Source of the DNA: Acidaminococcus massiliensis
Lineage (GTDB): Bacteria > Bacillota > Negativicutes > Acidaminococcales > Acidaminococcaceae
Assembly: GCF_900095825.1 (NCBI RefSeq)
Contig: NZ_LT608315.1
Span: 1,414,311 to 1,478,310, forward strand
DNA: 64,000 nt
Direction: 5' to 3'
Part shown: positions 17,186 through 26,251 of the stretch, piece by piece
Position numbering within the stretch: the stretch's first letter is position 1
Layout: every line of letters begins with the position of its first letter
Notes under the pieces: model-generated
What the model was told of the DNA's origin: nothing
What the model saw: the letters and a program-made list of their open reading frames with translations, nothing else
The model's database searches: none
Position numbers and translations under genes: made by a program

Positions 17186-17532
17186 CAGCGGGACAGGAAG
17201 AAGTCCCGTCTTTCAATGACTGGCTGCGGTGGGCGGAAGAAGTGGCCTATGGGCTGCTGCACCTTCTGCCCGCTCAGTTTTATGCTCTGACTCCCCTGGA
17301 ACTGGACCGGATGGCCGAGTGCCGGGTCAGGGCAGAGGAACGGAAAAAATGGGAGACCGCCTATTGGGTGGCCTGCCTCATGAGCGTCTACACCCGGAAA
17401 CCGGTGCGGACGGAGAAGCTGATGAAGCCCTTCCTGCCGAAGAAAACCAGCAGCCAAATCGCAGCCGAGCGGGATGCCTTTTTCGAGGAATTCAGACGGA
17501 AAGGAGATGAGGGACATGGCGACCATCGCTGA
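17182..17532 (+). CDS. GT extension of the tail chaperone, read by -1 frameshift
   Basis: The -1 frame continues LTAGQEEVPSFNDWLRWAEEV..., reaching a stop at 17530-17532. The first ATG in this frame (17242) lacks a ribosome site, so expression by frameshift from the 16811 gene is expected, giving a fusion of about 240 aa. The T domain recruits tube subunits to the tape measure. It overlaps the tape-measure start by 17 bases. Confidence 0.8.
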   Translation: MTAGQEEVPSFNDWLRWAEEVAYGLLHLLPAQFYALTPLELDRMAECRVRAEERKKWETAYWVACLMSVYTRKPVRTEKLMKPFLPKKTSSQIAAERDAFFEEFRRKGDEGHGDHR

Positions 17533-20500
17533 CCTTCTGGTAAAGATTGGGGCGGATACCTCCGACCTCCGGAAAGAACTCAATGCCACCAAACGGCAGA
17601 TCAAGTCCGCCTTTGGGAGCGAAGCCCTGGACGTGTCCAAGAAATCTCTGGCCGTCTTAGGAGGCATCGGGGCCGGTCTGGCTGCACTGGGGGTGGCATC
17701 TGTGAAAGCGGGGGCCAGCCTCCAGAGCACCAAGACTGCCTTCACCAATATGCTGGGGAGTGCGGAAAAAGCACAGGATTTCCTGGGGAAGATGCAGGAC
17801 TTTGCAGCTAAGACCCCTTTTGAATTCAGCCAGGTGTCCCAGGCGGCCCAGAAGTTCATCGCTTTCGGCTTTTCTGCGGAGCAGGTCATCCCGACTCTTA
17901 CCGCAGTAGGGGATGCGGCGGCTGGCGTTGGCCTCGGGGCGGAAGGCATCAACCGGATTACCTTGGCCCTGGGCCAGATGGCCGCCAAGTCCAAGGTTCA
18001 GGCCGGCGAAATGATACAGCTCACCGAAACGGGGATCCCGGCCTGGAAGATGCTGGCTGACCAGATTGGGGTGTCTGTGCCGGAAGCCATGAGCATGGTG
18101 TCTAAGGGAGCCATTGACGCGGCAACGGGCATCACGGCCCTCGTGAGCGGGATGGAGCAGTCCTTCGGGGGCATGATGGATCAGCAGAGTCAGACCATCA
18201 GCGGCACCTGGTCCACCTTGATGGACGGCTTAGAACAGTCTGCCGCCCAGGTAGGCCTCCAGATTGCAGAAGCCCTGAACCTTACGGGAATCTTTCAGAC
18301 CCTGGGGGATATGCTGACGAACTTTGCGGCCACGGTCCAGTCTTCCGGGCTTACGGAAGCCCTTCTGACGGCCATCCCGCCTGAGTTCCAGGCAGGGATT
18401 CTTCTCATTGTTTCCACCCTAACCGGCCTCGCCATTCCGGCCATCGGGCTCTTTGTGACGAAAGTGACTCTGATGGCCGCTCCTTTTGTGGCGGCGGTAG
18501 CAGCGGCAGCTCCTTTCATTGCTGCAGCGGCAGCGGTGGCCACGGCTCTCTATGCCATCTGGAAAAGCGGGATGACCGTGGAAGATGTGCTGGGGACCAT
18601 GGGCATCAAGATGGAAACGGTCACCCGAGCCGTGGATGCCCTGAAAGAAATGGTCAGCGCAGCGGCCCAGAACATTATCGCCCATCTCCAGGCCCTGGAA
18701 CCGGTGTTCACTCTTGTGGCTGCGGTGATGGGAGCCGCCTTCTATGCCTCCCTGCAGATCATCGGGGCCGTTGTGAACGGGGTGCTGAACTTCATCACTG
18801 TCCTTAGCGAATGTGTCACCTGGATCTTGAACGCTTTCACGTACCTGGTGGAGGGCATCGGGTCCTGTATCGATGAAGTGGGAAGCATCCTGTCCGACAT
18901 GGCTGACAGCATTCTTCCCTCCTGGGCTTCCAGCGGTCTTTCCACCATTGCCAACTTTGTCAGCGAAGCCATCAGCTGGCTCTCCAGCCTGATCCAGAAA
19001 ATCGTGGAAACCAATAATGCCCTGGGTTCCATGGGCGGGGAAGGCGGTGGAGATGGCGGGGGTGGCAGTGCTCCGGCTAAACGGGAATTCAAGCTGCCGG
19101 ACTTTAGCAACCTCCGGGGCAGGGGAGGAGACATCCCGGTTCCTTCAGGAGGAGGCGGAGGCGGCAGTGGTTCTGGCGGTGGTGGCGGACGGGGCGGAAG
19201 CTCCGGAGGTACGGACCAGCTGGCTAGTGCGGCGGCCCAAACCAGCAAGAGCATCGAAGAAGAATGGTTCCGGACCTTCCAGACCAAAAGCGCTCTGGTG
19301 GATCGGTGGTATAAGGAAGAAACGGACGAACTGGAGAAATCCAGGTCCGCCAATGAGAACTATGAACGGGATAAGACTCGTCTGGCAGAGCTGTATGCCC
19401 AGAAGCGGCTGGATGCCCTTTCTGAAGAACAGACCAAAACGAGAGAGCTGATGAACAAGGCCCGGGACCTGTCCTTCGATGCGGTGACGGCGAAAATCAC
19501 TCTCTACGGTTCCAAACAGGAACAGGAAGTCATGAAGATGCAGTCCGACATGGAAAAAGCGGTGGCTTCCATTGATGACAAGTACGCCAAGCTGTCCCAA
19601 GACTTCATTTCTCTGACGGCCAGTGAAAAGGCTGTGTTCCTGAATGCCCTGAAAGAAAAAGGCATCGCCTACGAACAGGCCAGTGCCAACGAAATCGCCT
19701 TTGAAAAACAGGCCAACCTGGAAAAGGCAGCGGCCTACAAAAGCTACATGGAAGAACGGAATGCCTACTTTGCCCAGGGGAAAGACATCCAGGCGGCTCT
19801 GGATGAAGCCTACAACCAGAACTCCCTGGCCATGCTGCAGGAAACCCTTACCGCAGAAATGGCCCTTCGGCAAAGCAACATCGATGCGGAAAAATCCCTG
19901 ATGGATACCTACCAGGAAGCCTATATGAATGCCCATATGGGAACCCTGGAACTCATTGCGGACATGGCATCTACCACCTTAAGCGGCCTGGAGACAGCCT
20001 TTACGGATATCCTGACCGGAGCCAAGAACGCCAAGGATGCTTTCCTGGATCTGGGAAAGGCCATGTTGAAGACCATCGCCAGCTATTTCTCCCAGATGCT
20101 CTCCGGGATGCTGGTGACGGCTCTCTTCGGGGATAAGCTCAATGCGGCCAGTGCCGCCAAGACGGCCGCCCAGGGAACGGCAGCCGCCGGAGCTCTGGCT
20201 CCCGCGGCCTGGCTGAAACTGGTCATCGACCCGTCTGCAGGGCCTGTGGCCACGGGCCTTTTGGCCGGAGGGACTTCTGCGGCAGTTGGCATTGGGATGG
20301 CAGCAGCCGCCACCAACAGTGCAGCAGGGACAGCCGGTGCAGGAAACAAGACACCCCATTATGCCAAAGGTGGGTATTTCACCAGACCTTTAGTCGGGGT
20401 TCTGGGGGATGCCGGTGATGAAGTGGCCCTGCCTCTCAACCGGGCGGTATTCGACAGCATTGCCGAAGGCATTACGAACTCCAGTGAATCCACGGACAGC

Positions 20501-20614
20501 CGGGAAATGAACACCACGTTCAATAACTACGGGGACATCAACAATGCCGCCGATCTGGATGATCTGATGGATGGTTTTACGGATGCTGTGTTGGCCGGAC
20601 TGAGAGGGGCGTGA
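17516..20614 (+). CDS. Tape measure protein
   Basis: 1032 aa from ATG 17516 (AAGGAGATGA upstream). The N-terminal 35 residues (DLLVKIGADTSDLRKELNAT) are the usual start of tape measures. A TMP core around AKTPFEFSQVSQAAQKFIAFG follows, then hydrophobic segments between about residues 285 and 355 (Ala/Val-rich) and 400-440. A Gly-rich linker lies at about residues 500-575 and a long helical region follows. The C-terminus contains KGGYFTRPLVGVLGDAGDEVALPL. It sets tail length and helps DNA cross the envelope. Confidence 0.92.
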   Translation: MATIADLLVKIGADTSDLRKELNATKRQIKSAFGSEALDVSKKSLAVLGGIGAGLAALGVASVKAGASLQSTKTAFTNMLGSAEKAQDFLGKMQDFAAKTPFEFSQVSQAAQKFIAFGFSAEQVIPTLTAVGDAAAGVGLGAEGINRITLALGQMAAKSKVQAGEMIQLTETGIPAWKMLADQIGVSVPEAMSMVSKGAIDAATGITALVSGMEQSFGGMMDQQSQTISGTWSTLMDGLEQSAAQVGLQIAEALNLTGIFQTLGDMLTNFAATVQSSGLTEALLTAIPPEFQAGILLIVSTLTGLAIPAIGLFVTKVTLMAAPFVAAVAAAAPFIAAAAAVATALYAIWKSGMTVEDVLGTMGIKMETVTRAVDALKEMVSAAAQNIIAHLQALEPVFTLVAAVMGAAFYASLQIIGAVVNGVLNFITVLSECVTWILNAFTYLVEGIGSCIDEVGSILSDMADSILPSWASSGLSTIANFVSEAISWLSSLIQKIVETNNALGSMGGEGGGDGGGGSAPAKREFKLPDFSNLRGRGGDIPVPSGGGGGGSGSGGGGGRGGSSGGTDQLASAAAQTSKSIEEEWFRTFQTKSALVDRWYKEETDELEKSRSANENYERDKTRLAELYAQKRLDALSEEQTKTRELMNKARDLSFDAVTAKITLYGSKQEQEVMKMQSDMEKAVASIDDKYAKLSQDFISLTASEKAVFLNALKEKGIAYEQASANEIAFEKQANLEKAAAYKSYMEERNAYFAQGKDIQAALDEAYNQNSLAMLQETLTAEMALRQSNIDAEKSLMDTYQEAYMNAHMGTLELIADMASTTLSGLETAFTDILTGAKNAKDAFLDLGKAMLKTIASYFSQMLSGMLVTALFGDKLNAASAAKTAAQGTAAAGALAPAAWLKLVIDPSAGPVATGLLAGGTSAAVGIGMAAAATNSAAGTAGAGNKTPHYAKGGYFTRPLVGVLGDAGDEVALPLNRAVFDSIAEGITNSSESTDSREMNTTFNNYGDINNAADLDDLMDGFTDAVLAGLRGA

Positions 20615-20623
20615 ATAAAAAGA

Positions 20624-20632
20624 TGGTATAAT
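20624..20632 (+). promoter_or_regulatory. Extended -10 promoter
   Basis: TGGTATAAT, a perfect extended -10 (TGnTATAAT), 25 bp before the small gene at 20658 and inside the tail operon. It suggests independent expression of the inserted gene. Confidence 0.6.
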
Positions 20633-20657
20633 AATATCAAGTTAAAGAGGTGGGACT

Positions 20658-20864
20658 ATGGAAAAGTGGGACAAAATCGAAAAAATTATATTTACGGGTG
20701 ATAGAGAGACCGTAAATAATTTGAAGTGCCCCGAATGTGGGCATAAATTAGAAATTGAGTTTACGAAGGAGACAATGTCTTTGTCAATCACTTGTCCGGG
20801 ATGTGGAAGAATGTCAAGAGCTACTGGATGTTTCTATGTCCCTAGATATTTAGAAAATCAATAA
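20658..20864 (+). CDS. Small zinc-ribbon protein (moron)
   Basis: 68 aa, AT-richer than its neighbours. Two CxxC knuckles are visible (CPECGH and CPGCGRM), 24 residues apart, forming a likely zinc ribbon. It lies between the tape measure and distal tail genes with its own promoter and terminator, the classic moron layout. It may be expressed from the lysogen. Function unknown; a nucleic-acid or protein-binding role is a guess from the fold. Confidence 0.65.
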   Translation: MEKWDKIEKIIFTGDRETVNNLKCPECGHKLEIEFTKETMSLSITCPGCGRMSRATGCFYVPRYLENQ

Positions 20865-20866
20865 AA

Positions 20867-20901
20867 AGAAAAGCCCCCTGCTCCGGCAGCGGGCTTTTCT
20901 T
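20867..20901 (+). terminator. Terminator of the zinc-ribbon gene
   Basis: 10-bp stem AGAAAAGCCC / GGGCTTTTCT extended by CTGC/GCAG inside. A second smaller hairpin with T-run (GGGCA...TGCCC, TATTTTTA) follows at 20929-20958. Confidence 0.7.
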
Positions 20902-20981
20902 ATACCTGAATTTAATAGTTTTGCATAAGGGCACCGGAAAACTGGCTGCCCTATTTTTATACCCAAAAGGAGAGATGCACG

Positions 20982-21260
20982 ATGAAGAATATGAAAGCTA
21001 TGGCGATGACCCTGGCCCTGGTGGCCGGCATTACGGGAATGGCTTTTGCCGCCGACATCCGGGAAATCGTGGGGGACCCTGGCACCGGAATCACGGACCG
21101 GAACCCCACCTGCTACCAGAGTCGGATGGTCAACGGCCACCTGATTGAATCCTACGTGGAAAATGACGTGACCATCACCAAACAGGATGGTGATGTGGTG
21201 ATTCTGTACGAAATTGATCATGGGGACTTTGTTCCCTTTGACCAGGATTCAAACAACTGA
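20982..21260 (+). CDS. Small secreted/periplasmic protein
   Basis: 92 aa. Clear Sec signal peptide MKNMKAMAMTLALVAGITGMAFA with cleavage after AFA. The mature part, about 68 residues, is acidic and has two Asp-rich patches. AAAGGAGAG precedes the ATG. Exported proteins within tail operons may alter the lysogen surface, for example by blocking superinfection, but nothing in this sequence proves it. It lies downstream of the tandem hairpins that end the zinc-ribbon cassette. Confidence 0.6.
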   Translation: MKNMKAMAMTLALVAGITGMAFAADIREIVGDPGTGITDRNPTCYQSRMVNGHLIESYVENDVTITKQDGDVVILYEIDHGDFVPFDQDSNN

Positions 21261-21294
21261 TAGAAACGGCAGCGTGGGCCAGGAGGTGAAGCGC

Positions 21295-22080
21295 ATGTTT
21301 CCGGAGCGAAGAGAAAACGAACAGAATTTCACCATCACCAAAGATGGGGTGGAATACAAGCTTCCGGTCCACTGGAGCCTGTCGGATAGCGGCAGCTACA
21401 CCTTCCGGAATAAGCTCCAGTCCCGGGCCTTTGCCCACGGCAGTGATGTGGTGGGGGACGGGAAGATTGACGGCCGGACCCTCCAGGTGGAGTTTTCCAT
21501 GGAAGGGGCTACGGAAGAAGACCATGATGAGGTGCTGAACGAAGCCTATACCTTCTTTGGCCAGACCGACTATTCCCTGATGGCAGGCCGGCCGGACCGG
21601 GTCTACCATGTGGCCTGCCTGTCGAAAATCAAGCACAAGTTCGAGAACGGGTTCAAGCAGAGACGGAGCAACATCACCGTGTCCCTTCTCCTGGCCGACC
21701 CCTTCCGGTATGAAGCCCAGGAATCTCGGGTGGTGTTCACTTTTCCCCAGGCTACGGTCCAGGCGGAAATGGTCCTCCACAACCTGGGAAGCGTGGATAC
21801 GCCTCTTACCTTCCGCTTTATCCCCCTGGACCGGATGACGAATCTCACCGTCTGGCACCAGGAGGCCAAAGAGAAGTTCACCCTCACCGATGCCCTCCTG
21901 GTGGCCCTCAAGACTTCCATCGTAAATGGCAGGGAAGGGACAGTCTGGCGGGATAAGGACAACAGCATCAACGCCTTTACCGGAACATTCCTCCACGCCA
22001 AGCCGGGAGCCAATCTGTTCCTTTACACAGGGGGAGCCGGGACAGTGGAAATCACGTATACCAACAGGTGGTTTGTGTAA
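21295..22080 (+). CDS. Distal tail protein (Dit-like)
   Basis: Start ATG 21295 after AGGAGGTGAA. 261 aa: an N-terminal beta-rich half with FRNKLQSRAFAHGSDVVGDG and LLLADPFRYEAQE at about residue 135, then a galectin-like C-terminal half ending AGTVEITYTNRW. This is the organisation of siphophage Dit proteins, the hub joining the tube to the tail tip. It follows the tape measure apart from the inserted small genes. Confidence 0.8.
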   Translation: MFPERRENEQNFTITKDGVEYKLPVHWSLSDSGSYTFRNKLQSRAFAHGSDVVGDGKIDGRTLQVEFSMEGATEEDHDEVLNEAYTFFGQTDYSLMAGRPDRVYHVACLSKIKHKFENGFKQRRSNITVSLLLADPFRYEAQESRVVFTFPQATVQAEMVLHNLGSVDTPLTFRFIPLDRMTNLTVWHQEAKEKFTLTDALLVALKTSIVNGREGTVWRDKDNSINAFTGTFLHAKPGANLFLYTGGAGTVEITYTNRWFV

Positions 22081-22100
22081 TGTATTGTATTAAAACTGCA

Positions 22101-22129
22101 TTGAACAGGAGGTTCCCACTGTGTTATCC
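22101..22129 (+). promoter_or_regulatory. Possible sigma-70 promoter
   Basis: TTGAAC and TTATCC separated by exactly 17 bp, 18 bp before the small gene at 22148. The -10 is preceded by TG. Moderate match. Confidence 0.4.
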
Positions 22130-22147
22130 TTTGGATAAAGGGGGGCA

Positions 22148-22447
22148 ATGAAAATGCATAATGATACCATTACATTGCCAGAAGCTTTGAAAATTGCTGA
22201 AGACTATACTGGAATTAAATATCATCGATATGCTGAATCAAAAGATAGTTTTGCCTTTTCGATAGGAAAACCCGGAGAAGTACTATATGGTCCAAAGTCA
22301 GATATAGTATCTAAAATAACTGGAGAAGTTAAACTGGATTCACGTAGTATCTTTGATCCGTGGCCATATGGGGAATGGCATGAAGTAACAGATGATTTAA
22401 GAGAAAAAAAGAGCTTTATCAGAAGACTTCTGGATAAATTGAAATAA
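22148..22447 (+). CDS. Small AT-rich moron protein, unknown
   Basis: 99 aa, MKMHNDTITLPEALKIAEDYTG..., with AAAGGGGGG upstream. Codon use is AT-rich, unlike the flanking Dit and tail-hub genes. The sequence has a beta-rich middle (SFAFSIGKPGEVLYG) and a basic C-terminus; no motif is recognised. A promoter-like sequence before it and a terminator after it indicate an independent inserted unit. Confidence 0.6.
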   Translation: MKMHNDTITLPEALKIAEDYTGIKYHRYAESKDSFAFSIGKPGEVLYGPKSDIVSKITGEVKLDSRSIFDPWPYGEWHEVTDDLREKKSFIRRLLDKLK

Positions 22448-22501
22448 AGAGGAATACTTGAAGGTCACTGCATTGGCTGCGGCCTTTATTCATAAAAAGA
22501 A

Positions 22502-22528
22502 ACGGCAGACCTTCGGGCCTGCTTTTTT
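22502..22528 (+). terminator. Terminator
   Basis: GCAGACC-TTCG-GGCCTGC stem with one A-C mismatch and a stable UUCG loop, then TTTTTT. Closes the inserted gene at 22148. Confidence 0.75.
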
Positions 22529-22542
22529 GTTGGGTGGAGGAA

Positions 22543-23787
22543 ATGACGAATTTTATCTTTGGACGGGGCCTGTTCGGCCGGTGGATCTTTGCTGGACCTA
22601 TTGGTGAAGGAGAAGGCAGCAGCGACCGGGGCAAGGTCCATGAGTACTATCCCGGCCAGTTCGTGGTCTATGCCTACAAAAAGGACGGGACCCGGACGGC
22701 CATTTTCGGGGGTGGAAGCGAAGCCAATGCCCTGAATGAGGTGACCTTTGAAATCACCAGCACCGGCTGCGGCCAGTGCCAGCTGACCTTTTACCGGCAG
22801 CCCGACAATGCCCAGATGGACTATATGCAGCGCATCGACATTCATCTGTATGGAGACCGGAAGCCCTGGTACAGCGGCTACATCATCAGCCGGCCCATCG
22901 AGGGGACAACGGACCCCAAGTTCGTGTACAAAGGCTACGGCTTCTACAACCGTCTGGAGAATGTGATGCTCTGGAAGACCTACGAGAACACGGATGTAGG
23001 AGACATCGTCCGGGACATCGCCCGGCAGGTGGAGCGCCAGACCCTCCAGGTGGTCTACAACGACAGCAAGATCCAGAGTGTAGGGTACAGTCCTACGAAA
23101 CTGGTCTTTGACGGGGTGACTGTAAAAGAAGCCCTGAACACCCTGGCAGACTTTGCGGTGGATTATGTGTACGGGGTGGATGAATATCGTTGCCTGTATT
23201 TTCGCCGTAGAGAGACTTCCGTCAACGAACAGGCTCGTCTGACCGTGGGAAAACACATCACCTCCTACACTCCTTCCTGGGATGTGTCCAAACTGGTGAA
23301 CTGGGCACGGATCAAGGGCGGCAGTGTGGACGACCAGGGGGAACAGTGGCTCTGCATTGTGGAAGACAAGGACAGCCAGAACAGCTACGGGGTCCACCAG
23401 GCGGTCTGGAATCTTCCGGAAGCCTATGATGCAGCCGATGCCCAAAGGTGGGGAGAAAATCAGATCAGCCAGTACAAGGCCCCGGTAAAATCCGCCAAAA
23501 TCAGCGGCGTCCGGCTGGAATATCCCTACCCGGATGGAACCTTTAACGTCCGCCATATGTCCACGGAGGGCCTTGCGGAAATCCGGAGACTGGACGGGAA
23601 CGCGGATACGTATCCCATCAAGAAAATCAAGTATACCCTGTCTGGGGAAAACGGCATCAAGACAGAGATGGAACTGGGCGAGCCTCAGTTTTCCGTGGAC
23701 CGATACCTGTCCGACATCGAACGCCGGTCCAAGGATATCGAGCAGTCCCAGTCTTCGGCCCTGAAACAATGGAAAGGAGGCAGCTGA
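22543..23787 (+). CDS. Tail hub protein (Gp37-like / baseplate hub)
   Basis: 414 aa. ATG 22543 follows GGAGG. The body resembles siphovirus ReqiPepy6 Gp37-like proteins: a beta-rich start (FEITSTGCGQCQLTFYR), RIDIHLYGDRKPWYSGYIISRP, and the helix-rich VKEALNTLADFAVDYVYGVDE. Such proteins are structural relatives of gp27/Tal hub domains. No lytic domain is present. Immediately coupled (ATG overlaps the stop) to the next gene. Confidence 0.72.
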   Translation: MTNFIFGRGLFGRWIFAGPIGEGEGSSDRGKVHEYYPGQFVVYAYKKDGTRTAIFGGGSEANALNEVTFEITSTGCGQCQLTFYRQPDNAQMDYMQRIDIHLYGDRKPWYSGYIISRPIEGTTDPKFVYKGYGFYNRLENVMLWKTYENTDVGDIVRDIARQVERQTLQVVYNDSKIQSVGYSPTKLVFDGVTVKEALNTLADFAVDYVYGVDEYRCLYFRRRETSVNEQARLTVGKHITSYTPSWDVSKLVNWARIKGGSVDDQGEQWLCIVEDKDSQNSYGVHQAVWNLPEAYDAADAQRWGENQISQYKAPVKSAKISGVRLEYPYPDGTFNVRHMSTEGLAEIRRLDGNADTYPIKKIKYTLSGENGIKTEMELGEPQFSVDRYLSDIERRSKDIEQSQSSALKQWKGGS

Positions 23788-24422
23788 TGGCCATTCATGA
23801 TTATCGGTTTGACCCGTTTGAAAATACTTTCAACATCAAAAAGATCTATGACGAAACCCACGTGATCCCCAGCAACAGTCCGTACACCATCCGGCTGACG
23901 GAAGTGCCCCAGAAGACTTCTCCTACTACCTTGCAGGTGAAGTTCCAGAACGGGGCGCTCCTTACGGAGGTGTCGGAAGAACCGGCCCAGGGACAGTACT
24001 GGCCGGACTATCTCACTACAGAGCATGGCATCGAGGGATGGAATACCGGGACGCTGAAGTTTTCGGCAGCTGACGCGGGAAAGACCGTCCTTGTCACCTA
24101 TAACGGGATGGGGACCCTGACCGATGACCGGCTCATCGACCAGGTGGAGATCGCCGTCACTTCCAGTACCCAGCCGGAGCGGGAGGCCACGGTAAGCGAT
24201 GTGAGTTCCTGGGACAATACCATCACTTCCGGCCCGGAGCGGCATTCTTTTACCACCACCCGGGGAAGGCTCAAGACCCACCGGGGCATCCCGGCCGGAA
24301 CCTACTCCCTGCGGCGGATCCTGCAGGAATTGGTGAACCGTTCCCATACCCAGGAATATACCCGGGAAATCATCTATTCCAACTGTGACTGCGACTGTAC
24401 CGATGATTCGGGAGGAGGCTAA
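23787..24422 (+). CDS. Tail protein with Cys/Asp-rich C-terminal tag
   Basis: 211 aa, start ATG 23787 after AAAGGAGG. A beta-rich body (PYTIRLTEVPQKTSPTTLQVKF) is followed by a helical stretch. The last residues, SNCDCDCTDDSGGG, are strikingly like the ends of the two Cys-rich proteins at 27347 and 27719 (NCNCDCSDDS and ECNCSDDS). It is probably a tail-tip or baseplate component. The shared tail suggests it is treated by the same enzymes or binds the same partner. Confidence 0.6.
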   Translation: MAIHDYRFDPFENTFNIKKIYDETHVIPSNSPYTIRLTEVPQKTSPTTLQVKFQNGALLTEVSEEPAQGQYWPDYLTTEHGIEGWNTGTLKFSAADAGKTVLVTYNGMGTLTDDRLIDQVEIAVTSSTQPEREATVSDVSSWDNTITSGPERHSFTTTRGRLKTHRGIPAGTYSLRRILQELVNRSHTQEYTREIIYSNCDCDCTDDSGGG

Positions 24423-24423
24423 T

Positions 24424-24759
24424 ATGCTGGTCATTGACGAAAATAAGAATATCCAGGTGTCCCAGTACGACACTTTTTCCATTCGGTTCCGCTTCACCAA
24501 TTACAAGCTGACCCCTGCAGACAAAGTGGTCTTTGCCATTAAGAAGACCACCAACTCTTCCGAAGTGGTCTACACGGATACCTTCTACAATCCGGACAAC
24601 AACTATGTGGATGTGGTGGTACCCAAGGGAGCCCTGGATTCCCTGGAACCCGGGGCCTACATCTACGACCTGGCCATTATGAACAGCGAGACGGAGCGGA
24701 TCCTTACCTGCTTCTTTACCAAGTCTTTCATCATCAAGGGGGTGGCCCACAATGTCTGA
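24424..24759 (+). CDS. Small tail-tip / baseplate adaptor protein
   Basis: 111 aa, start ATG 24424 with GGGAGGAGG upstream. The sequence ISQYDTFSIRFRF-type opening and KVVFAIKKTTNSSEVVYTDTF resemble the N-terminal adaptor domain of BppU-like baseplate upper proteins. It is all beta by composition. It precedes and overlaps the fibre gene by eight bases, so it probably docks the fibre. Confidence 0.6.
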   Translation: MLVIDENKNIQVSQYDTFSIRFRFTNYKLTPADKVVFAIKKTTNSSEVVYTDTFYNPDNNYVDVVVPKGALDSLEPGAYIYDLAIMNSETERILTCFFTKSFIIKGVAHNV

Positions 24760-26251
24760 TGCGGCCAATGTGGAAGTGACCCTTACGGTCCAGAACAACA
24801 CGGAAGTGGAACTGGGGGATGTGGCTGACGGGTACGCCGCCGATCAGGCACGGGCCTATCGGGACAAGGCCGGGGAATATGCGGCGGATGCCTTAAACAG
24901 CAAGAACATGGCAGAAGCCTGGGCGGAAAGCGACAGCGCACCGGCTGGAGAAGGAACCCGGTCCAGTAAGTCGTGGAGTGAGGCATCCCAGCAGTGGGCG
25001 GAAAGTTCCACTAATCCAGATGGCGTCACCGGAGCACGTTCCGCCAAGTCTTGGTCTGAAACGGCTCGGGCCTGGGCGGAAAGTGACGGAGAGCCGGACG
25101 GGGTCACAGGAGCCAGGTCCGCCAAAAGCTGGGCCACGGTTTCCTCCCAAAAAGCAGCGGAAGCCGAAACCAGTGCCAAAGCGGCGGACGCCAGTGCCAA
25201 GGCTTCTGCTAATAGTGCGGCTGAAGCGAAGAATTCGCAAGAAAGTGCAACCACCCAGGCCACCCTGGCAAAACAAAGTGCCGACAGTGCGGCAGAGAAA
25301 CTGGCCCAGATGCAGATCGACCTGAAGTTGAAGGCGGATGTGGATAGCGCCATTCTTACGGGAACCCCTGCAGCCCCTACTCCGGCAGAAGATGCCCAAA
25401 GTACACAGATTGCCAATGTGGCCTATGTAAAAGAGAAGATTGCCGAGCTGGTGAATGGCTCGGAGGCTTCTCTCGATACCCTGAAAGAACTGGCCGATGC
25501 CCTGGGGAATGACCCGAATTTTGCCACCACCATCATGGAAGCCATCGGGAAAAAGCTGGATGCCACAGCAACCGCCCAGGCCGCTTTGGCCGATGGCAAG
25601 GGCAACAACATTGCAGAAACCTATGCCACAAAGGAAGAACTCACCGGGGAAACAGGGACCCTTGCTGCAGTAGCCAAAAGCGGCAGTTACACGGATCTCC
25701 TGGACAGACCGGTGATTCCGGATAAGACAAGTCAGCTGACCAACGACAGCCGATATGTTTCCACGGATGCCAACGGGAATGTGACTCTCACCGGGACCCT
25801 CACCGCCACGAAAGTCTACAACGCGGTCTATAACGACTACGCTGAATTCTTCCCTCGGGGTGGTGACACCCAGCGGGGGGACATTATCGCCCTGGACGAA
25901 ACTTCGAATAAAGAGCAATACAGCAAGGCAACGTCCAGCAGCCAGTGTGTGGTGGGGGTCCATACGGAAGACTTTGCCTCCATCATCGGCGGTCGTACCC
26001 TTTCTCCGGGAGATGACATCTTAAAGACGAACCTGCCCGCCTACATCCCGGTAGCCCTGGCCGGCCGTGTCCCGGTCCGGATGTATGGGAAAGCCCGGAA
26101 GGGAGGCTGGGTCATCCCTTCGGAGATGCCGGGCGTAGGCCGGATGGCCCTGGAAGGAGAAAGCCTCACCCAGGCGGTGGGGCAGATCGTGAAGGACGAT
26201 ACCGCAGAAAACGTGCGGCTGGTGAAAATCATCGTAAGGAGTGGAAGATGA
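24752..26251 (+). CDS. Tail fibre with SKSWSE repeats and C-terminal G2-like domain
   Basis: 499 aa. Residues about 50-130 carry three imperfect repeats of the type SAKSWSETARAWAESD. A long Ala-rich coiled coil (AEAETSAKAADASAKAS) follows, then phage fibre repeat sequence (AYVKEKIAELVNGSEASLDT, ELADALGNDPNFATTI). A C-terminal region VYNDYAEFFPRGGDTQRGDII... resembles the peptidase G2 / intramolecular-chaperone domain that trims fibres. It is the likely receptor-binding fibre. Its stop overlaps the ATG of the radical SAM gene. Confidence 0.82.
   Translation: MSDAANVEVTLTVQNNTEVELGDVADGYAADQARAYRDKAGEYAADALNSKNMAEAWAESDSAPAGEGTRSSKSWSEASQQWAESSTNPDGVTGARSAKSWSETARAWAESDGEPDGVTGARSAKSWATVSSQKAAEAETSAKAADASAKASANSAAEAKNSQESATTQATLAKQSADSAAEKLAQMQIDLKLKADVDSAILTGTPAAPTPAEDAQSTQIANVAYVKEKIAELVNGSEASLDTLKELADALGNDPNFATTIMEAIGKKLDATATAQAALADGKGNNIAETYATKEELTGETGTLAAVAKSGSYTDLLDRPVIPDKTSQLTNDSRYVSTDANGNVTLTGTLTATKVYNAVYNDYAEFFPRGGDTQRGDIIALDETSNKEQYSKATSSSQCVVGVHTEDFASIIGGRTLSPGDDILKTNLPAYIPVALAGRVPVRMYGKARKGGWVIPSEMPGVGRMALEGESLTQAVGQIVKDDTAENVRLVKIIVRSGR

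Noticed and set aside
19145-19936. Minus-strand frame opposite the tape measure
   Set aside because: Shadow of the coiled-coil/Gly-rich coding region; no start context.
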